A DNA stretch of 64,000 nucleotides from Paramecium sonneborni (taxonomy: Eukaryota; Ciliophora; Oligohymenophorea; Peniculida; Parameciidae): NCBI GenBank assembly GCA_905182985.1, contig CAJJDN010000040.1, positions 275,777-339,776 of the forward strand, written 5' to 3'. Position 1 is the first letter of the stretch. Each line of letters starts with the position of its first letter. Positions 1 through 12,037 of this stretch are shown here, piece by piece. The translations under genes and the position numbers were made by a program. The notes under the pieces are model-generated. The model had not been told where the DNA came from, did no database searches, and was given only the letters and a program-made list of their open reading frames with translations.

Positions 1-217
1 GAATAGTTATCTCAGTGTCATATGTTTTCCTACATTCAGATTAAGATAGATTCTTAATTGATATTTTCTTTACGGCTACTTTTTTATTACTTTAAATGTG
101 TCTATATAAATCAACACTATAATAAATAGAATTATATATTTACCTAGAAGAATATCCTGATCCAAGATTATTAATAAATTCAAAATCATCTAATGATGAG
201 AGTTCTGGAAATAACAT
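1..217 (-). CDS. Protein kinase, N-terminal fragment (runs off left edge)
   Basis: The reading starts at the ATG at 215-217 and leaves the window at base 1, so only about 63 residues are seen. A 27-nt intron (117-143, GTA...TAG) joins the two exons. The product opens with a glycine-loop-like LGSGYSS, followed about 15 residues later by VAVKK, the usual setting of the ATP-binding lysine of a Ser/Thr kinase. The catalytic loop lies outside the window, so family and activity cannot be judged. It is divergent from the RING-like gene at 606. Confidence 0.75.
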
Positions 218-605
218 TATGAAGGTTAATTTTGTAAATTGTTATTATAATTATTTAAATTTTAAACATAAATTTCTATTTTTACTCAAATTTAGTGCGT
301 AATAACATAAAATATCACCAATAATTCGTAATTAATAAGGTTTATCCTATTAATTCTAATTAAATTATTTAATAATAATATTAAATATTAAAATAATTAT
401 AATTCATGTTATTAAAAATGAGTAAGTGCTTAAGAAAATTAAAATATTTAATAATTCTTATTTGATTCTTATAAAAATTGATGATTATTAATGAATGTTT
501 TTTAAATAATTGAAAATTGAATAGAAATTATTATATAGCAATAATTTTTAGATAATCTAACGATATAATATATTTGTATTAATAAAATTACTATAGAATA
601 TTAAA
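218..605. promoter_or_regulatory. Divergent intergenic region
   Basis: 388 bp of very AT-rich DNA between two divergent start codons; it must hold both promoters. I see no recognisable motif, repeat or RNA gene in it. Confidence 0.5.
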
Positions 606-2204
606 ATGGATTCATAATAAGATGTTGAATGTGATTAATGTTAGACAGTACCAGAGACTTATGTAAAATTAGAATGCGATCATAAATTTTGTTTGATATG
701 CTTAGCTTATAATTACTTATAAATTTAACAAGAGAAGCAGAATTTAGAAGAACTTGAAAGAGTAGCAGTATGTTTTAAATGCAATCATCTTACTAAACTA
801 GATTAAGATACTGTTGAAGCTCTTCATATGGTCATTAAGGAAATCATAGTTCCGTTAATTGAATAAAATTAAATTAACCCAAAATCAAATAATGATAGTG
901 AAGTTGTTGAAGTTATTGATGATTTACGTGATTTGGGTGTATAAAATGTTGGCTCTCAACATTAATCAAATCAAAAGAATTCATTGGCCAATGAAAGACT
1001 TTAATTGTATTTAGAAAGATTAGAAAAATGCTTTAAATCTAAGTTTGAAGCTATAAAAGATATTTAAGATTAGAAATATTAATTTCAATTAAAATTTAAG
1101 TAAACTAAGGATGAAATCAACAGTTAATATTAATAAGTAATTATTGTAAATTCATCATTTTAGTTTATCTTAAGTTTGGAATAAAAGAAAAACCAAACGT
1201 TTAATGATATAAATAGTTTAGAGATGATCTAATTATTAGAAATTTAAAAATAAGAAAAAGATCTTGAATAGTAAATACAATAAATGGCATAATTTCAAGA
1301 GGAAATTAATTCATTAATCTATTAGAATTTAAATAAGTCTTAAGAGGATATTAGTAAATTATTAATTGACATAGAAAAATCTTTAAATGTTCCATCTTCA
1401 TCTCTTCAAATAGTAATAATATTATAATTATTAAAGAAATCTTCAATATTAGCTACATAAAGATAATTACTTAAATTATAAACAAATGCCTAATCTTAAT
1501 TATGTGCATCTGTTCCTAATTTATTATCAGATTTTCCTCAATCAATTAGATAAAAAGAATTATTTATGAAGAATCCTAATTCAGATGAAAAACCTTTAGA
1601 TTCCAAATTAAATGTTCATTTTGAAAAATAAGATAGATTAAGCAAATTTAGTCCTATTAAATCAGAAAAACTTAATGAATTATGGCCTAAAAATGATAAA
1701 CCTCATCAGTCTTTAGAAAAAAATACTATAAGAGAGAGTAAAGATCTTCATGAATTTAAAGACTATAGAGAAAAGGAAAAAGATAAAAAAAATTAAAAAA
1801 TTTTAACTTAAGAAAGTGTTAATGCAAATGCTAAATCAAAATTAAGATTTGAAGATAGTGATGAAAAAAGTAAGAATAATAATTCTAAAAAAATGATTGA
1901 TAGTTAAATATCTTAAAAGAATAATTTAGTGAGCAAATGGAAAGATTAATTATTTGATGTTTTTGATAAAAAAACTATTAAATAACCTGAATCACCAAAA
2001 ATACCTGAAAAATAAAATTATCCCATTCGTGATGTTCCTTATCATAGAGAATCTTCTACTCATTATCCTAGAGAAAACAAAAATTCTCAAGAAAAATTGT
2101 CTACTAAATAATAATTGATAAATCGTGCTTGTAATATACATGATGTTTTAAATATGCAGTATTAAAATTTCATGACCTAAAAAGAAAATCTTATAAGAAG
2201 ATGA
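606..2204 (+). CDS. RING/B-box-like zinc-finger protein, 532 aa, intronless
   Basis: A single open frame from ATG 606 to TGA 2202-2204 with many TAA/TAG glutamine codons. Residues 8-32 carry a cysteine/histidine cluster of the form C-x2-C-x11-C-x-H-x2-C-x2-C, and another C-x2-C follows near residue 57, so a RING or related cross-brace zinc finger is likely. The middle (about 130-300) is rich in E, K, Q and L and is probably coiled coil. The C-terminal third is polar, lysine- and serine-rich and probably disordered. A RING would suggest a ubiquitin ligase, but the ligand set is not complete enough for me to assert E3 activity. Confidence 0.75.
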
Positions 2205-2391
2205 TCGATTAAACTATTCAATATATATTTAAATATAATCAAATATTTCCATATCTAAATTTAATGTTTTAAATTGTTCTTTATATTTTCAAATTTCTAT
2301 TCAATTGAAATTCAGTATAATAAATGAACAATATTTGCTGGAAGGAAAATTTTCTTTTAATAGTCCAAAGATATGAATATATTTACAACAT

Positions 2392-2453
2392 AAATTCAGT
2401 TTCTTATGGTAGCACTTTCTTATTATTTAGTGCTACCATAAGAAATTGAATTT
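2392..2453. repeat. 25-bp inverted repeat with 12-nt loop
   Basis: Arms 2392-2416 and 2429-2453 are complementary over 25 positions with one G.U-type mismatch and a 12-nt loop (2417-2428). It lies about 190 bp beyond the stop of the RING-like gene, in non-coding DNA. It could form a strong RNA hairpin on either strand: a 3'-end structure, a small-RNA precursor or the footprint of an inverted insertion. Confidence 0.85.
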
Positions 2454-2474
2454 ATCCTTTTTTAAATTACTGAT

Positions 2475-3345
2475 TTAATAAGCCACTAAATCTAAAATTA
2501 ATCAAAAAGTTTCTTCTTCAAAATTTGAGATATCTAATCTATCTAAAAAATATTATATACCATAAGAAAGCTTTTAATATATTCTAGAATCTTTGAAAAA
2601 TTAACTAATCTAATTAGAAGACAAAAGTTGATTAAAATATATAATCCTCCTTAAATTTTGTTCCTTATTAATTCAATAAATATGAGAATAAGAATTAAGA
2701 TGATATGATCTACAATAATTATTCTGAATCCAAATAATCATAGATTAATAAAAAAAAGTCAAGAACATATAAACTATAAACTTTGTTTTCTTTGAAATCT
2801 AGAAATTCTTTTTAAATTTAATGATTCTTAATAAGGTTTAGAAAAAATATTCAGAATAATAAATTCTTCTTTAATTTTATTAAGAAACTTATAAAAGTTT
2901 AAATAGTCATATTGTTTGATAGCTCAGTTGGATTAGAACAAATTGAGTGAATCTTACTATGATAATTTTTTAAGTCCATTTTGTATGCATCTGATAAATT
3001 AAGAATGATATCGAATTATTTAATTTCTGAAACATATAACATTAATTATAACTGCAGCATAATATTTTAATGTTTCTATTATGTATATAGGCAATAGAGA
3101 CAATAAGCTAAATATTAATGGAATATTTACATTAAAGTATAATCTATTAATTATTGTGTTATTAAACTATTTAATTTTTGCACCAGATAATTAAAAATTA
3201 ATTTGAGAAGTCAAATTTCTCAATAAACTTCATAATGATGAATATAAGAGATATTTCATTTGTATTTTTTATAAGTAGGATAGATTCTTGAAAGAAACTG
3301 GAATCAATTACATTAGTTTGAATAAATTATTCATAATTTGATATT
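2475..3345 (+). pseudogene. Decayed gene relic
   Basis: Several plus-strand stretches of 40-70 codons have the local character of Paramecium coding DNA (K, N, S and Q rich, with TAA as Gln) but sit in different frames and are cut by TGA. No GT...AG intron of normal size links them. Examples are an open piece around 2490-2630, another around 2595-2830 in a shifted frame, and a third around 3200-3340. I cannot name the ancestor. The rest of 2205-3485 looks like plain intergenic DNA. Confidence 0.4.
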
Positions 3346-3485
3346 AGTAAATAATTGCCATTATTAATCTAAGTTTTTTTCTTTTTTACATTATCATATT
3401 GGAGAAAATTACTCTATTTAATTTTGAAATAATAAAAAGTTAAGGAATAATTTATATTAAATTTAATAGTCTCCTTGGAATAAAA

Positions 3486-3836
3486 ATGGGAATTTGTATA
3501 TCTACCAATCAAAGTGGTCTTTTGATTAATAATACTGACATAAAAAACAATGATGAAAAATATAACTATAGTTTAGAAGAAAATTAAATTGATGTAGAGA
3601 GCCCAGAGATATGTTTATTAGACACAAATGAGCTGCATAAAAATTCTGTAAAAGCAACCAAAGAATAATGTTAAAGGGAATAAGTAAATAGAATTGTCAA
3701 CGTACATGACTAATCTAATTCACAAAGATACTTTTTTGTTTATGATTAATTGTACAATGTAAAACGTAAAGTGCCAAAGCTAAAAAGTATTAGTCAAAGC
3801 ACTTTAATTCAAAAACGTAAGTAATAAATACTTTGA
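3486..3836 (+). CDS. Small protein with MGxC N-terminus, 116 aa
   Basis: ATG 3486 to TGA 3834-3836, no intron. The protein begins Met-Gly-Ile-Cys-Ile-Ser. Gly2 followed by Cys4 is the classic arrangement for N-myristoylation plus palmitoylation, so membrane attachment through lipids is plausible (inference). The remainder is hydrophilic and acidic in its first half, with a basic C-terminus. No family recognised. Confidence 0.6.
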
Positions 3837-4271
3837 TTTTTATTATAATTATGTTTAATCAAACATCTAGTGAAATTCTCATGACCAGTAATCTTTAAGT
3901 TATTCTAAATCTATAAAAATATGAAATAAAAAGTCTAAAAAAAATTAACTAAATTTTATTAATCAAAAACATATATGATAAAGCAAAAAGATTATTTTTT
4001 TGATTTTCTTCTCTATTTTATGACAATTTTAAAAAAAGAAAGAATTTGGGAGGAATGATTTTAATAAATGATTGAAATATCAATACTGATCTTGTAAATA
4101 ATTGTTGATAGATAATAAATACTTTTTAATGATTCATAATCTAGCAAGATGGGTATAAGAATTGAATGTATTATTAACTTAAAAGAATGAATATGATTTT
4201 TGAATGAGAATAGTTAATAAAATATAAAAAAAATATAAGAATAAATAAATAAAAAGATTAAAATAATTAAT
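3837..4271. other. Intergenic, no feature seen
   Basis: 435 bp of AT-rich DNA between two plus-strand genes. No coding piece, RNA gene or repeat was recognised. Confidence 0.5.
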
Positions 4272-4696
4272 ATGAGATTATTGGTTCATAATTTGTTAAT
4301 GTGTAATAAATGTGATAAAAACAATTATCCTCTTAAGATAGAAGTGAATAAAAGTGTTATAATGGAATTAGAGTTCAAAAAAGATGCGATTTTAAAATTA
4401 ATTCCAAAACTTGATTTTGAGGTATTATCAAATACAGTAAGAGAAGTAAAAGAATGAATTAAATATTAGCTTGGTTTTAAATAATTTCCAAAATAAATAC
4501 CTCCAAATGTTGAATAAGATTTAGCTTTTTTAAAAGACTTACATAGAGTTTTATTTGAGGTAATGAATAAAAAAAAGAATTATAATAGACTCATATAATG
4601 GATGGTTAATTGACTTGTCCAAATCCATCTTGTAAAAGAAATTATCCAATTACAAATGGAATACCTAATATGATCTTGACAGAAGATGAACAATGA
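4272..4696 (+). CDS. TRMT112: TRM112-like methyltransferase activator, 120 aa
   Basis: Exons 4272-4436, 4470-4559 and 4589-4696; introns of 33 and 29 nt. The protein starts MRLLVHNLLMC, the hallmark start of the Trm112 family, and ends with a CPNPSCKRNYPI zinc-type segment followed by GIPNMILTEDE, the conserved C-terminus. Length (about 120 aa) matches the family. Trm112 is the obligate partner that stabilises several SAM methyltransferases acting on tRNA, rRNA and the release factor eRF1 (family knowledge). That eRF1 link is notable in an organism with reassigned stop codons. Reading through the first intron gives a false early TGA. Confidence 0.95.
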
Positions 4697-4835
4697 TATA
4701 AATAGGTAATTTGTCAATAATAATAATTCTCTATTTTTTGAATATATTTAAATTGCTCTAGGAATATGAATAGGTTAATAATTATTACAATTCAATAAAT
4801 TTGTTCTTTTCTTTTCTTGTCATTAATTAATTTTA

Positions 4836-5483
4836 ATGAACAGCTAGGTAACTAAATAATCAGCATTTTAAAAACCATTAAATAAACCTCCTCTCTCAAG
4901 ATTAAAACCAACAGAATTATAAGATCCATTTGTATAATAAGTTGATGGTTTTGATCCATAAAAATATGTTAAACCTGGATTGAGTAAAGAAGATGTCATC
5001 AAAATAAAAGAATGTTTTGATATTTTTGATGATGATAAAAGTGGCACTATTTCGTAAGAAATGACATGTTATCTTTTCTTAGACCTAATGAATTGAAAAA
5101 TGCTATTGTAGCTTTAGGTATGGAATAAAGTATAGAAGATATTGTTAATATGATTCAAGATCTTGATTAAGATGGATCTAGATAAGTTGATTTTGAAGAG
5201 TTTTTATAAATATTTGGATTTTAAGGGTATTTTTTATTGATATTTAAGTTCTTTAGAAGATGAAGAAGTATTATCTGATTTATATAAATAATTTGATTCT
5301 TCAAAAGAAGGTAAAATTACTTATGAAGATTTCAAAAGAATCAATGACTTAGTCTCGGAAAGATATACTGAACAAGAATTAAGAGATATGGTACAATTTG
5401 CTGATTAAAATTAAGATGGAGTTTTAAGTTGGGATGAATTCAAAATTGTTATTCAATAAGAGAATTACAATAATAAAAAATGA
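4836..5483 (+). CDS. EF-hand calcium-binding protein (centrin/calmodulin superfamily), 198 aa
   Basis: Exons 4836-5053, 5083-5226 and 5249-5483; introns of 29 and 22 nt. After a 50-residue basic, Q/P-rich head come four EF-hand-like units. The first loop, DIFDDDKSGTIS, is canonical. The second, DLDQDGSRQVDFEEF, also has good ligands. The third, DSSKEGKITYEDF, is degenerate. The fourth, DQNQDGVLSWDEF, is canonical. The four-hand layout with an N-terminal extension fits centrin/caltractin, which serve ciliary and cortical contractile structures, but calcium sensors of the calmodulin type cannot be excluded. Confidence 0.85.
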
Positions 5484-5506
5484 TAATACATATAAAATAT
5501 AAATAG

Positions 5507-5940
5507 TCAATTTTTATATATCATTTCATTTTCCTTTACTGGAATACATTCTTCTTATCTTGTTAAACTTGATTTGTGTTTTTTTGTCTTTTTTGTCATT
5601 CCACAATAATCAAATAATGCATCTTTTGTTTCAATCTAAAAAAATAGCATAAATAAGAAATTTCTAATCTAAATAACAAATAATCCAACCACTTTTATAA
5701 ATCAATCTATTATTTACATTCCAATTCGCTTATATCTATCGTATTTTTTATTACTTCAACTACTTGAGTAATTGTAAAAATTATAATAAACTTATTCAAC
5801 TGGGTGTCAATTTTATTTATTGAAAGCAATGGAGAAACCAATACAACAACTAATATTATGTAACTACAGATAGTGCTAAGAATAACTTTTGTTGGTTGAT
5901 CAAACTCACATAAAAGTTCACCTGGTCGAGTTTGATACAT
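5507..5940 (-). CDS. Small multi-pass membrane protein, 135 aa
   Basis: Exons 5718-5940 and 5507-5691 joined across a 26-nt intron (5692-5717). Hydrophobic segments are visible at about residues 19-42, 49-62 and 75-92, so two or three membrane spans are likely. The C-terminal 40 residues are basic and polar. The stop lies 23 bp from that of the converging EF-hand gene. No family recognised; the clean splice and coding-like tail make it a credible gene. Confidence 0.65.
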
Positions 5941-6389
5941 TATGAGGGGACTTGATTAAATGATTTCTTTTTATTTACATTATCATCAAAGATAGAGTTA
6001 CTAATGTCATATTTATTATTGAACTTTCATTCAATTCTTTTCTACATTTCGAATATATTAAACATAAAAACAATGTATAAATTGATAATTAAGTGCCATG
6101 AATAATTAATGCCTAAAATATAATCTTTATAATAATACTTAAATAGTACAAGTTGTATCATTAACAATTTTCTAATTTTTTTAATGTTCATTAACTAACA
6201 TCATACCAATGTTTTGTAATGCCACTAATGTCGTTAATAAGAATTTAGTCTTTAAATATGGGACTTAATTTTGAATAAGTAGCAAATAAGCAGTGATAAT
6301 AAGGACATATTAAACAAATTGAATGGAACTAAAAACTATGATTGAAATAAGGGCTATTTAAAATGCTCCCATTTTAAAATAAAATTAAT
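5941..6389. promoter_or_regulatory. Divergent intergenic region
   Basis: 449 bp between divergent starts at 5940 (minus) and 6390 (plus). AT-rich; no motif or RNA gene recognised. Confidence 0.45.
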
Positions 6390-7566
6390 ATGCAATAATA
6401 ATAGGTGGTTTTGAATTTTGAATATCTAAGACCAGCTTAATATCTAGTAGATGCAATAGTGCATGATCGTAAATTTATTTATAGATTTGGTTTAGCCTAA
6501 TACATAAAGAGAAAAGAGAGATCAAAGAGTTAGAGAAAAATTTGGGAGAATGTACCTTACGATGCTTATGAAAAAGAAAAGATGGGAGATTTCATGAAGA
6601 TAGTAACTAAGAATAAAATATAATTACCTGCAGAGTAAAAATAAATTGTTAATTTCCACAATAGTTGGTCAGAGAGTGATACATTAAAAATGGTTTATTG
6701 TGGCAAATTTAAGGATAAGAATTATTTAAAAGTCTTACAAGCTCATTTAGCATGGAGAGCAGTACCAAACAATTTCTCACCTACTGATATAAATATAGCA
6801 TTTTTACAAAAAGGCATAGTTTACACTTTTGGGAGAGATAAATAATAAAGACCTATAATTATAATGAATCTTGAATTGGTAAATTTGAAATAGGTAAATA
6901 AAATGGTTTATTTTTAGTTTAGTGAAGAAGTATATATTAATGCTTTAAGTTACTATTTCTGTATAATTAAGAAAAACTGTTTTGTTCCTGGAAAAATAGA
7001 AAATTGGGTATTCATAATGGATACAAAAAAATTAGGACTTTCTAAATTTCCTTTTAAAGTATTATTTGAGAATATATAATATAGGCAATTCAAATAGCAA
7101 CAAAAACAATGCAAGTGAATTTTTGTGGTTGTTTAGACAAATTATATTTATTAAATCCTTCAAGTTCATTAAGTTTTTCATGGAAGATGGTTTCTGGTAT
7201 TAATAATAATATAATAAAAAGCTGTTGCTGATGCTGATACAATGGAAAAGATTCAAATGTTGAAACCAAATGAATATTAAAAAATATAGGAGAGAATTCC
7301 TGTAAATTAATTAGAAGAATAATATGGAGGAAAAGTAGCAAATTTAACAAAATTCTGGTAAGAATAATTAATTATAATTTAGGCCACCTATTAATATAGA
7401 AATTCCAGGGGGATATACAGAGGAAATCTTAAAAGCAGTAGAATCAATGAAAACAGCTGAAATAGTAATATAAAAAGAAGCACCTGCTTCAGAAGAAGAT
7501 GAATTGAAATTATAGGAATAGATGGCAAAAATGTAAATAAAGAAAGAAGATGATGATGATGATTGA
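6390..7566 (+). CDS. CRAL-TRIO (Sec14-like) domain protein, 358 aa
   Basis: Five exons: 6390-6893, 6918-7058, 7085-7196, 7222-7357, 7383-7566; introns of 24, 26, 25 and 25 nt. Residues about 140-300 show the CRAL-TRIO pattern: GRDKQQRPIIIMNLELV, then WVFIMDTKKLGLSKFP, then the PxxLxKLYLLNPS-like strand (LDKLYLLNPSS) and the closing LEEQYGGK. This domain binds phosphoinositides or other hydrophobic lipids and moves or presents them at membranes. The C-terminus is acidic and ends in a run of five aspartates. The N-terminal 120 residues resemble no domain I recognise. The V-ATPase gene starts 36 bp downstream. Confidence 0.9.
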
Positions 7567-7602
7567 TAAAATGTTTAATACATTCAATAAATATAATATT
7601 AT

Positions 7603-10251
7603 ATGAGTTTCTTTAGATCTAAAAAGATGAAATATTATAGTTTAGTAATACCTAGAGAAAGTGCTTGGGTAGTGATGAATGAATTAGCAAGATTAGGATA
7701 ATTACATTTTGTAGATTATGATCCATAATTACCAATGATCAACAGACCATTTGCTAATTATGTAAAAAGGTACTAATAAAATGAATTAATATAAGATGTG
7801 ATGATTCCATTTTTAAATTAAGTAGTCTAGAGTTACTCCTTAAGGAATTCAAAAAAAATCTTAATTATTGTGAAAATGTCGATACTTTATTGGATTACTT
7901 CTAATACATTTAAAAGAATAGAATGAAACCAGGACATACTTATTTTGATGAATTGGAACAAGAAATTGAATTAAAAAAATTATAAATTCAAGAGCAATCT
8001 ACTAATTTGCAAAATCTCTTGGAAAGAGTAAATATCATAACAGAATAGTAAATGGTTTTGGAAAAAGCTTAAGATATTCTAGGTTAATCAGCATTCTAAT
8101 AGTATTGTTATGATTTTAATAAATATATAGATAAAAACCACATAATCCAAATGATTATTAATAATTAAAATTTGGTTAATTAATAGGTGTGATAGATAAA
8201 GAAGAAGAAGTTAGATTCAAAAGAATTATATTTAGAGTTACCAAAGGAAATGCTTGGGTTTAAATTATGGACTTAAACAATGAAGAAGTACATAATTCAA
8301 TGAGGAAATCTTTTCATTTGAATTAAGTTAAAAATTATTATATTATAGGATAAAACATAGTAACCAAGATGTTTATATGTAATCGTATATCCTGGAATGG
8401 AGGAGTAAAGTTCTTTAAAAATGAAATTGATGAAAGTGTGCGATTCCTTCAATAGATAGAGAATTGAATATCCAAATTCGTTAGATTAGTTGTAGAGAAG
8501 GATGGGAGAATTAAATTAATAATTATAAGAAGCTAAAAATTTAATAGAAATGACAAAGCACTAATTGGATTAATCATTAGATGAATTAGTTTAGTAGAAA
8601 TAGGGATGCAATTGCTCTTATTTTGAATATTTACGATTATACATATTGAGGGAGAAATATCTTTATGTAAATTTAAATTACTTAACAATGAGAGGATCAA
8701 TTTTTACAGGATATTTTTGGTTGCCAGATGGATTGGAATAAATAGTAGAGGAAAAATTAAGAAATGCAATGAGAAATAATTTAGATAATTATCCAACAGG
8801 TTAAATTTAAGAAATGAAACCTTAATATACTCCTCCAACTTATTTCAATTTAAATGAAGTTACAATGCCATTCTAAGAGATTGTTAATACTTATGGAATA
8901 CCACGGTATTAAGAAGTAAATCCTGGATTATTTACAATAATAACGTTTCCATTTTTATTTGGAGTAATGTTTGCAGACATAGGACATGGATTTATGTTAT
9001 TTCTTTGTGGAATTTATATAATATTGTGGAAAGGTTATCTCTCAAAATAATAGGATTCTATATTCAATGTAATGATACCATATAGATATCTACTAATATT
9101 GATGGGATTCTTCGCATTTTATAATGGATTTATTTATAATGACTATCTATCAATATCTTTGAATCTTTTTGGTAGTTGTTATTCACCTGAAAAAGAAGAA
9201 TGGAAAAGAGAATAAAAAGATTGCGTATATCCATTTGGAATTGATCCAGTATGGTAAGCTTCAAGTTCAAGTCTTAATTTTATGAATTCGTATAAGATGA
9301 AATTATCAGTAATTTTAGGAGTTATTCATATGTTATTTGGTATACTAATGAAAGGAGTAAATAACTTATATTTTAAGAACTATTTAGATTTCTTCTGTGA
9401 ATTCATTCCTTAATTATTATTTATGGTATGTACTTTTGGATGGATGGATTTCATAATTATAGTTAAATGGTTAAACATATATCCAAATAATGCTGCTCCA
9501 AGCATTATTGAGACAATGATAAATCAAGTATTAAAACCATTTGACAAACCTAACACTCCTATATTCCCAAATGAACCTGAATTATAATTGTAAATAACAT
9601 AAATCTTAACTCTTATTGCTATTATATGCATACCTTGGATGTTACTTCCTAAACCTTTTATTTTAGGATCTAAAAATAATAAACATAAAGTATCCATGTC
9701 TGATTCTCAATATTAACCATTGGTTATGGAAAAGTAAGTCTCAGATTCAGATGAAGATCGTAATTAATAGTTTTAAAATGATTTAAAAAATGCTGATAAT
9801 CTTAAAAGCATTACTGAATAATCTCATGAAGAACATGATTCAGGTGAAATTTGGGTTCATTAAATGATAGAGACTATTGAATTTGTATTAGGAGGAATTA
9901 GTAATACTGCTTCATATCTACGTCTTTGGGCATTATCTTTAGCACATGGATAATTAGCAGAAGTATTCTATGATATGTGTTTGGCTGGTAAATTAGACAC
10001 AGGAGGAATATTAGGTGGATTATTAGCTGGATATTTTTATTTAGTCTTTGCTTTCCTTACTTTTGGAGTTTTGATGACTATGGATGTTATGGAATGTTTT
10101 TTACATGCTCTACGTTTACATTGGTATTATATTCTTTAATCAAAGGGTTGAGTTTTAGAACAAGTTTTATAAGGCAGATGGATATTTATTTGTGGGCTAT
10201 TCTTACAAAAAAGTTTTGAATGAACACCTTAAATAACCAAATTTAAAATGA
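7603..10251 (+). CDS. V-type proton ATPase subunit a, 849 aa
   Basis: Five exons: 7603-7769, 7796-8101, 8131-8326, 8349-10123, 10146-10251; introns of 26, 29, 22 and 22 nt. The start [20 protein letters not shown] and the cytosolic half ([21 protein letters not shown]) are typical. The membrane half has multiple spans, MFADIGHG, and the conserved helix [20 protein letters not shown] with the arginine needed for proton transfer. It ends HALRLHW, then [14 protein letters not shown]. The subunit is part of Vo, forms the proton half-channels and directs the pump to particular membranes. Length matches the family (about 800-850). Paramecium is known to have many a-subunit paralogues. Confidence 0.98.
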
Positions 10252-11159
10252 TATAGAATTAATTCAAGTCACATAAATATCTTATATCTTTATAATCCAA
10301 ATTATAAATATATATTTTTTTCATTATCTATATCAAATATTATAAATCCCTTTTTATTTTATTTAAAGTAATTTCATATTTTCTTTTTTTTATCTTTCCT
10401 CTATAAACAATAAATGAGAATAAATTAATTTTTATTTTATAATTAAATAAATAGGATTTATAATCTTTTCATATTATTATATAAGATAAAAATCAATTAA
10501 CTTATAAACAAGAATCTTTTTTTTTAATTAATATTTAGTATGTATAGGTGAGCATTCATAAGTCCTTAGTGTAAATTCAATAAAAATATTATTATGACAA
10601 CCAAAGATGATTTTAATTTTATTTAAATAGATTATCATAATTTTTAAAAATTAAGATTTAAAATATAAGTATATATAATAATGAAAAAATGAATAATTAT
10701 GGTCTAAAGAATAGGATACTATTTAGATTTACTTTAGATTATTTTAATTTTAAGTTGCTAGTTACTTAACTATGTAAAATCTTCATCATAAACAATAATG
10801 CTTTGGATGAAATAATTTGAAGCTATGAGAAGATAAAATTTTTAACTTTATAGCAATGTTTCTACGATAAATAAAAATTTAATAAATCTTTGATCAACAA
10901 TAAAGAAATTAACATACATTGATTTAATAGTAAAAAATGTGAAATTTTAATTATTTCTCATCCATTTTAAAAAAATTTATTTTCACTTTATTTCTAGCAT
11001 TCTGTCGCATTTTAAATTTCTAAATCCATATATATTTACACAAAAATTGATGACTTTTTTACCTTTTATGTATATTTTTTTAATTTTATTTTGAAAATAA
11101 AATAAAATTAAAATGATTGTTATTTTATTAATTGATTTTATAAAATTTATCAATTTAAA
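10252..11159. other. Intergenic, about 0.9 kb
   Basis: Unusually long AT-rich spacer for this genome. A 44-codon plus-strand ORF near 10688-10822 is open under the ciliate code but has no features I trust. No RNA gene or repeat seen. Confidence 0.4.
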
Positions 11160-11967
11160 GGGTCAGGAATTATCATTATTGAAATAAAAATTAGGCTGGA
11201 GAAATTGACAGATAAATTCGAGGTAGAATAAATTATCAAAATAAATTCAAGGAACAAGCAAAAATAAGAATTCAAATAGCAATAAAATGGATTATATGAA
11301 TAAAGAGAGAAATTGTGATCCAGAAAATCTTAAACGTACAAATATAAGTTAAATTAATTATGTGACTTTTAGTATAATGACAATTTCATTTATTTATACA
11401 TGAAATTGGCAGATAGCAATTTAGACAATTATTCCTAAAAATAATAGGATTAATTTTAAAGATTATTAAATTAAAAGAACTTAATAAAATAATTAGATAA
11501 ATATAGAATATTTTTCATTAACTTTATAAAAAAGTAGTAAATCAATATCAAAATGAATAGTTTTCAAAAAATTAAGTCATATTTATTAGAAATGAAAGAT
11601 ATTCTTATGATTGAAAACATTTTCAGCAATTTTAAGTTGAATTAAAATAAAACTATACTGGAATCTATAAACTATCTTAACAACTACTCTAATATAGATT
11701 ATTTAAATTAAGACAGTTAATTTCTATGATTATGAAAAGTCCTCTGTGAATGTCATTATAGAAAACTAATTATTTGGAAAGAAAAAATTTAATTATACAA
11801 ACTTAGAAATGTTAAATAATTGAAGAGTAAGAATTATTTTTATGAGATTAAATGATGAACTCTGTTCAATATTAAATTTCTATGAAGATTCAAGAAATTT
11901 TAAATGGAATGGAAAATATATTATTTTATTATTTATTAAATAAATGCTCAAGAAAAATAAAAAATGA
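11160..11967 (+). pseudogene. Broken ORF of unknown family
   Basis: Plus-strand reading is coding-like (K, N, Q and L rich) but interrupted. One frame is open from about 11185 except for a TGA near 11310, and stops near 11728. The next coding-like frame picks up around 11712 and is open to the TGA at 11965-11967, if one 21-nt GT...AG segment near 11811-11831 is removed. No start codon is linked to the first part in the same frame, and no normal intron bridges the frame change near 11715. It may be a decayed paralogue, or a gene with several lesions. No domain recognised. Confidence 0.45.
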
Positions 11968-12037
11968 AAGATTTATAAAAAAATAAGTTAAAGATCATCT
12001 AACTTTTATTAATTTGGATCATAAATTGATTTTATAA

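Noticed and set aside
2918..2939. tRNA D-arm-like string (AGCTCAGTTGG)
   Set aside because: No matching acceptor, anticodon or T-arm around it; it lies in the gene relic and is too AT-rich on both sides.
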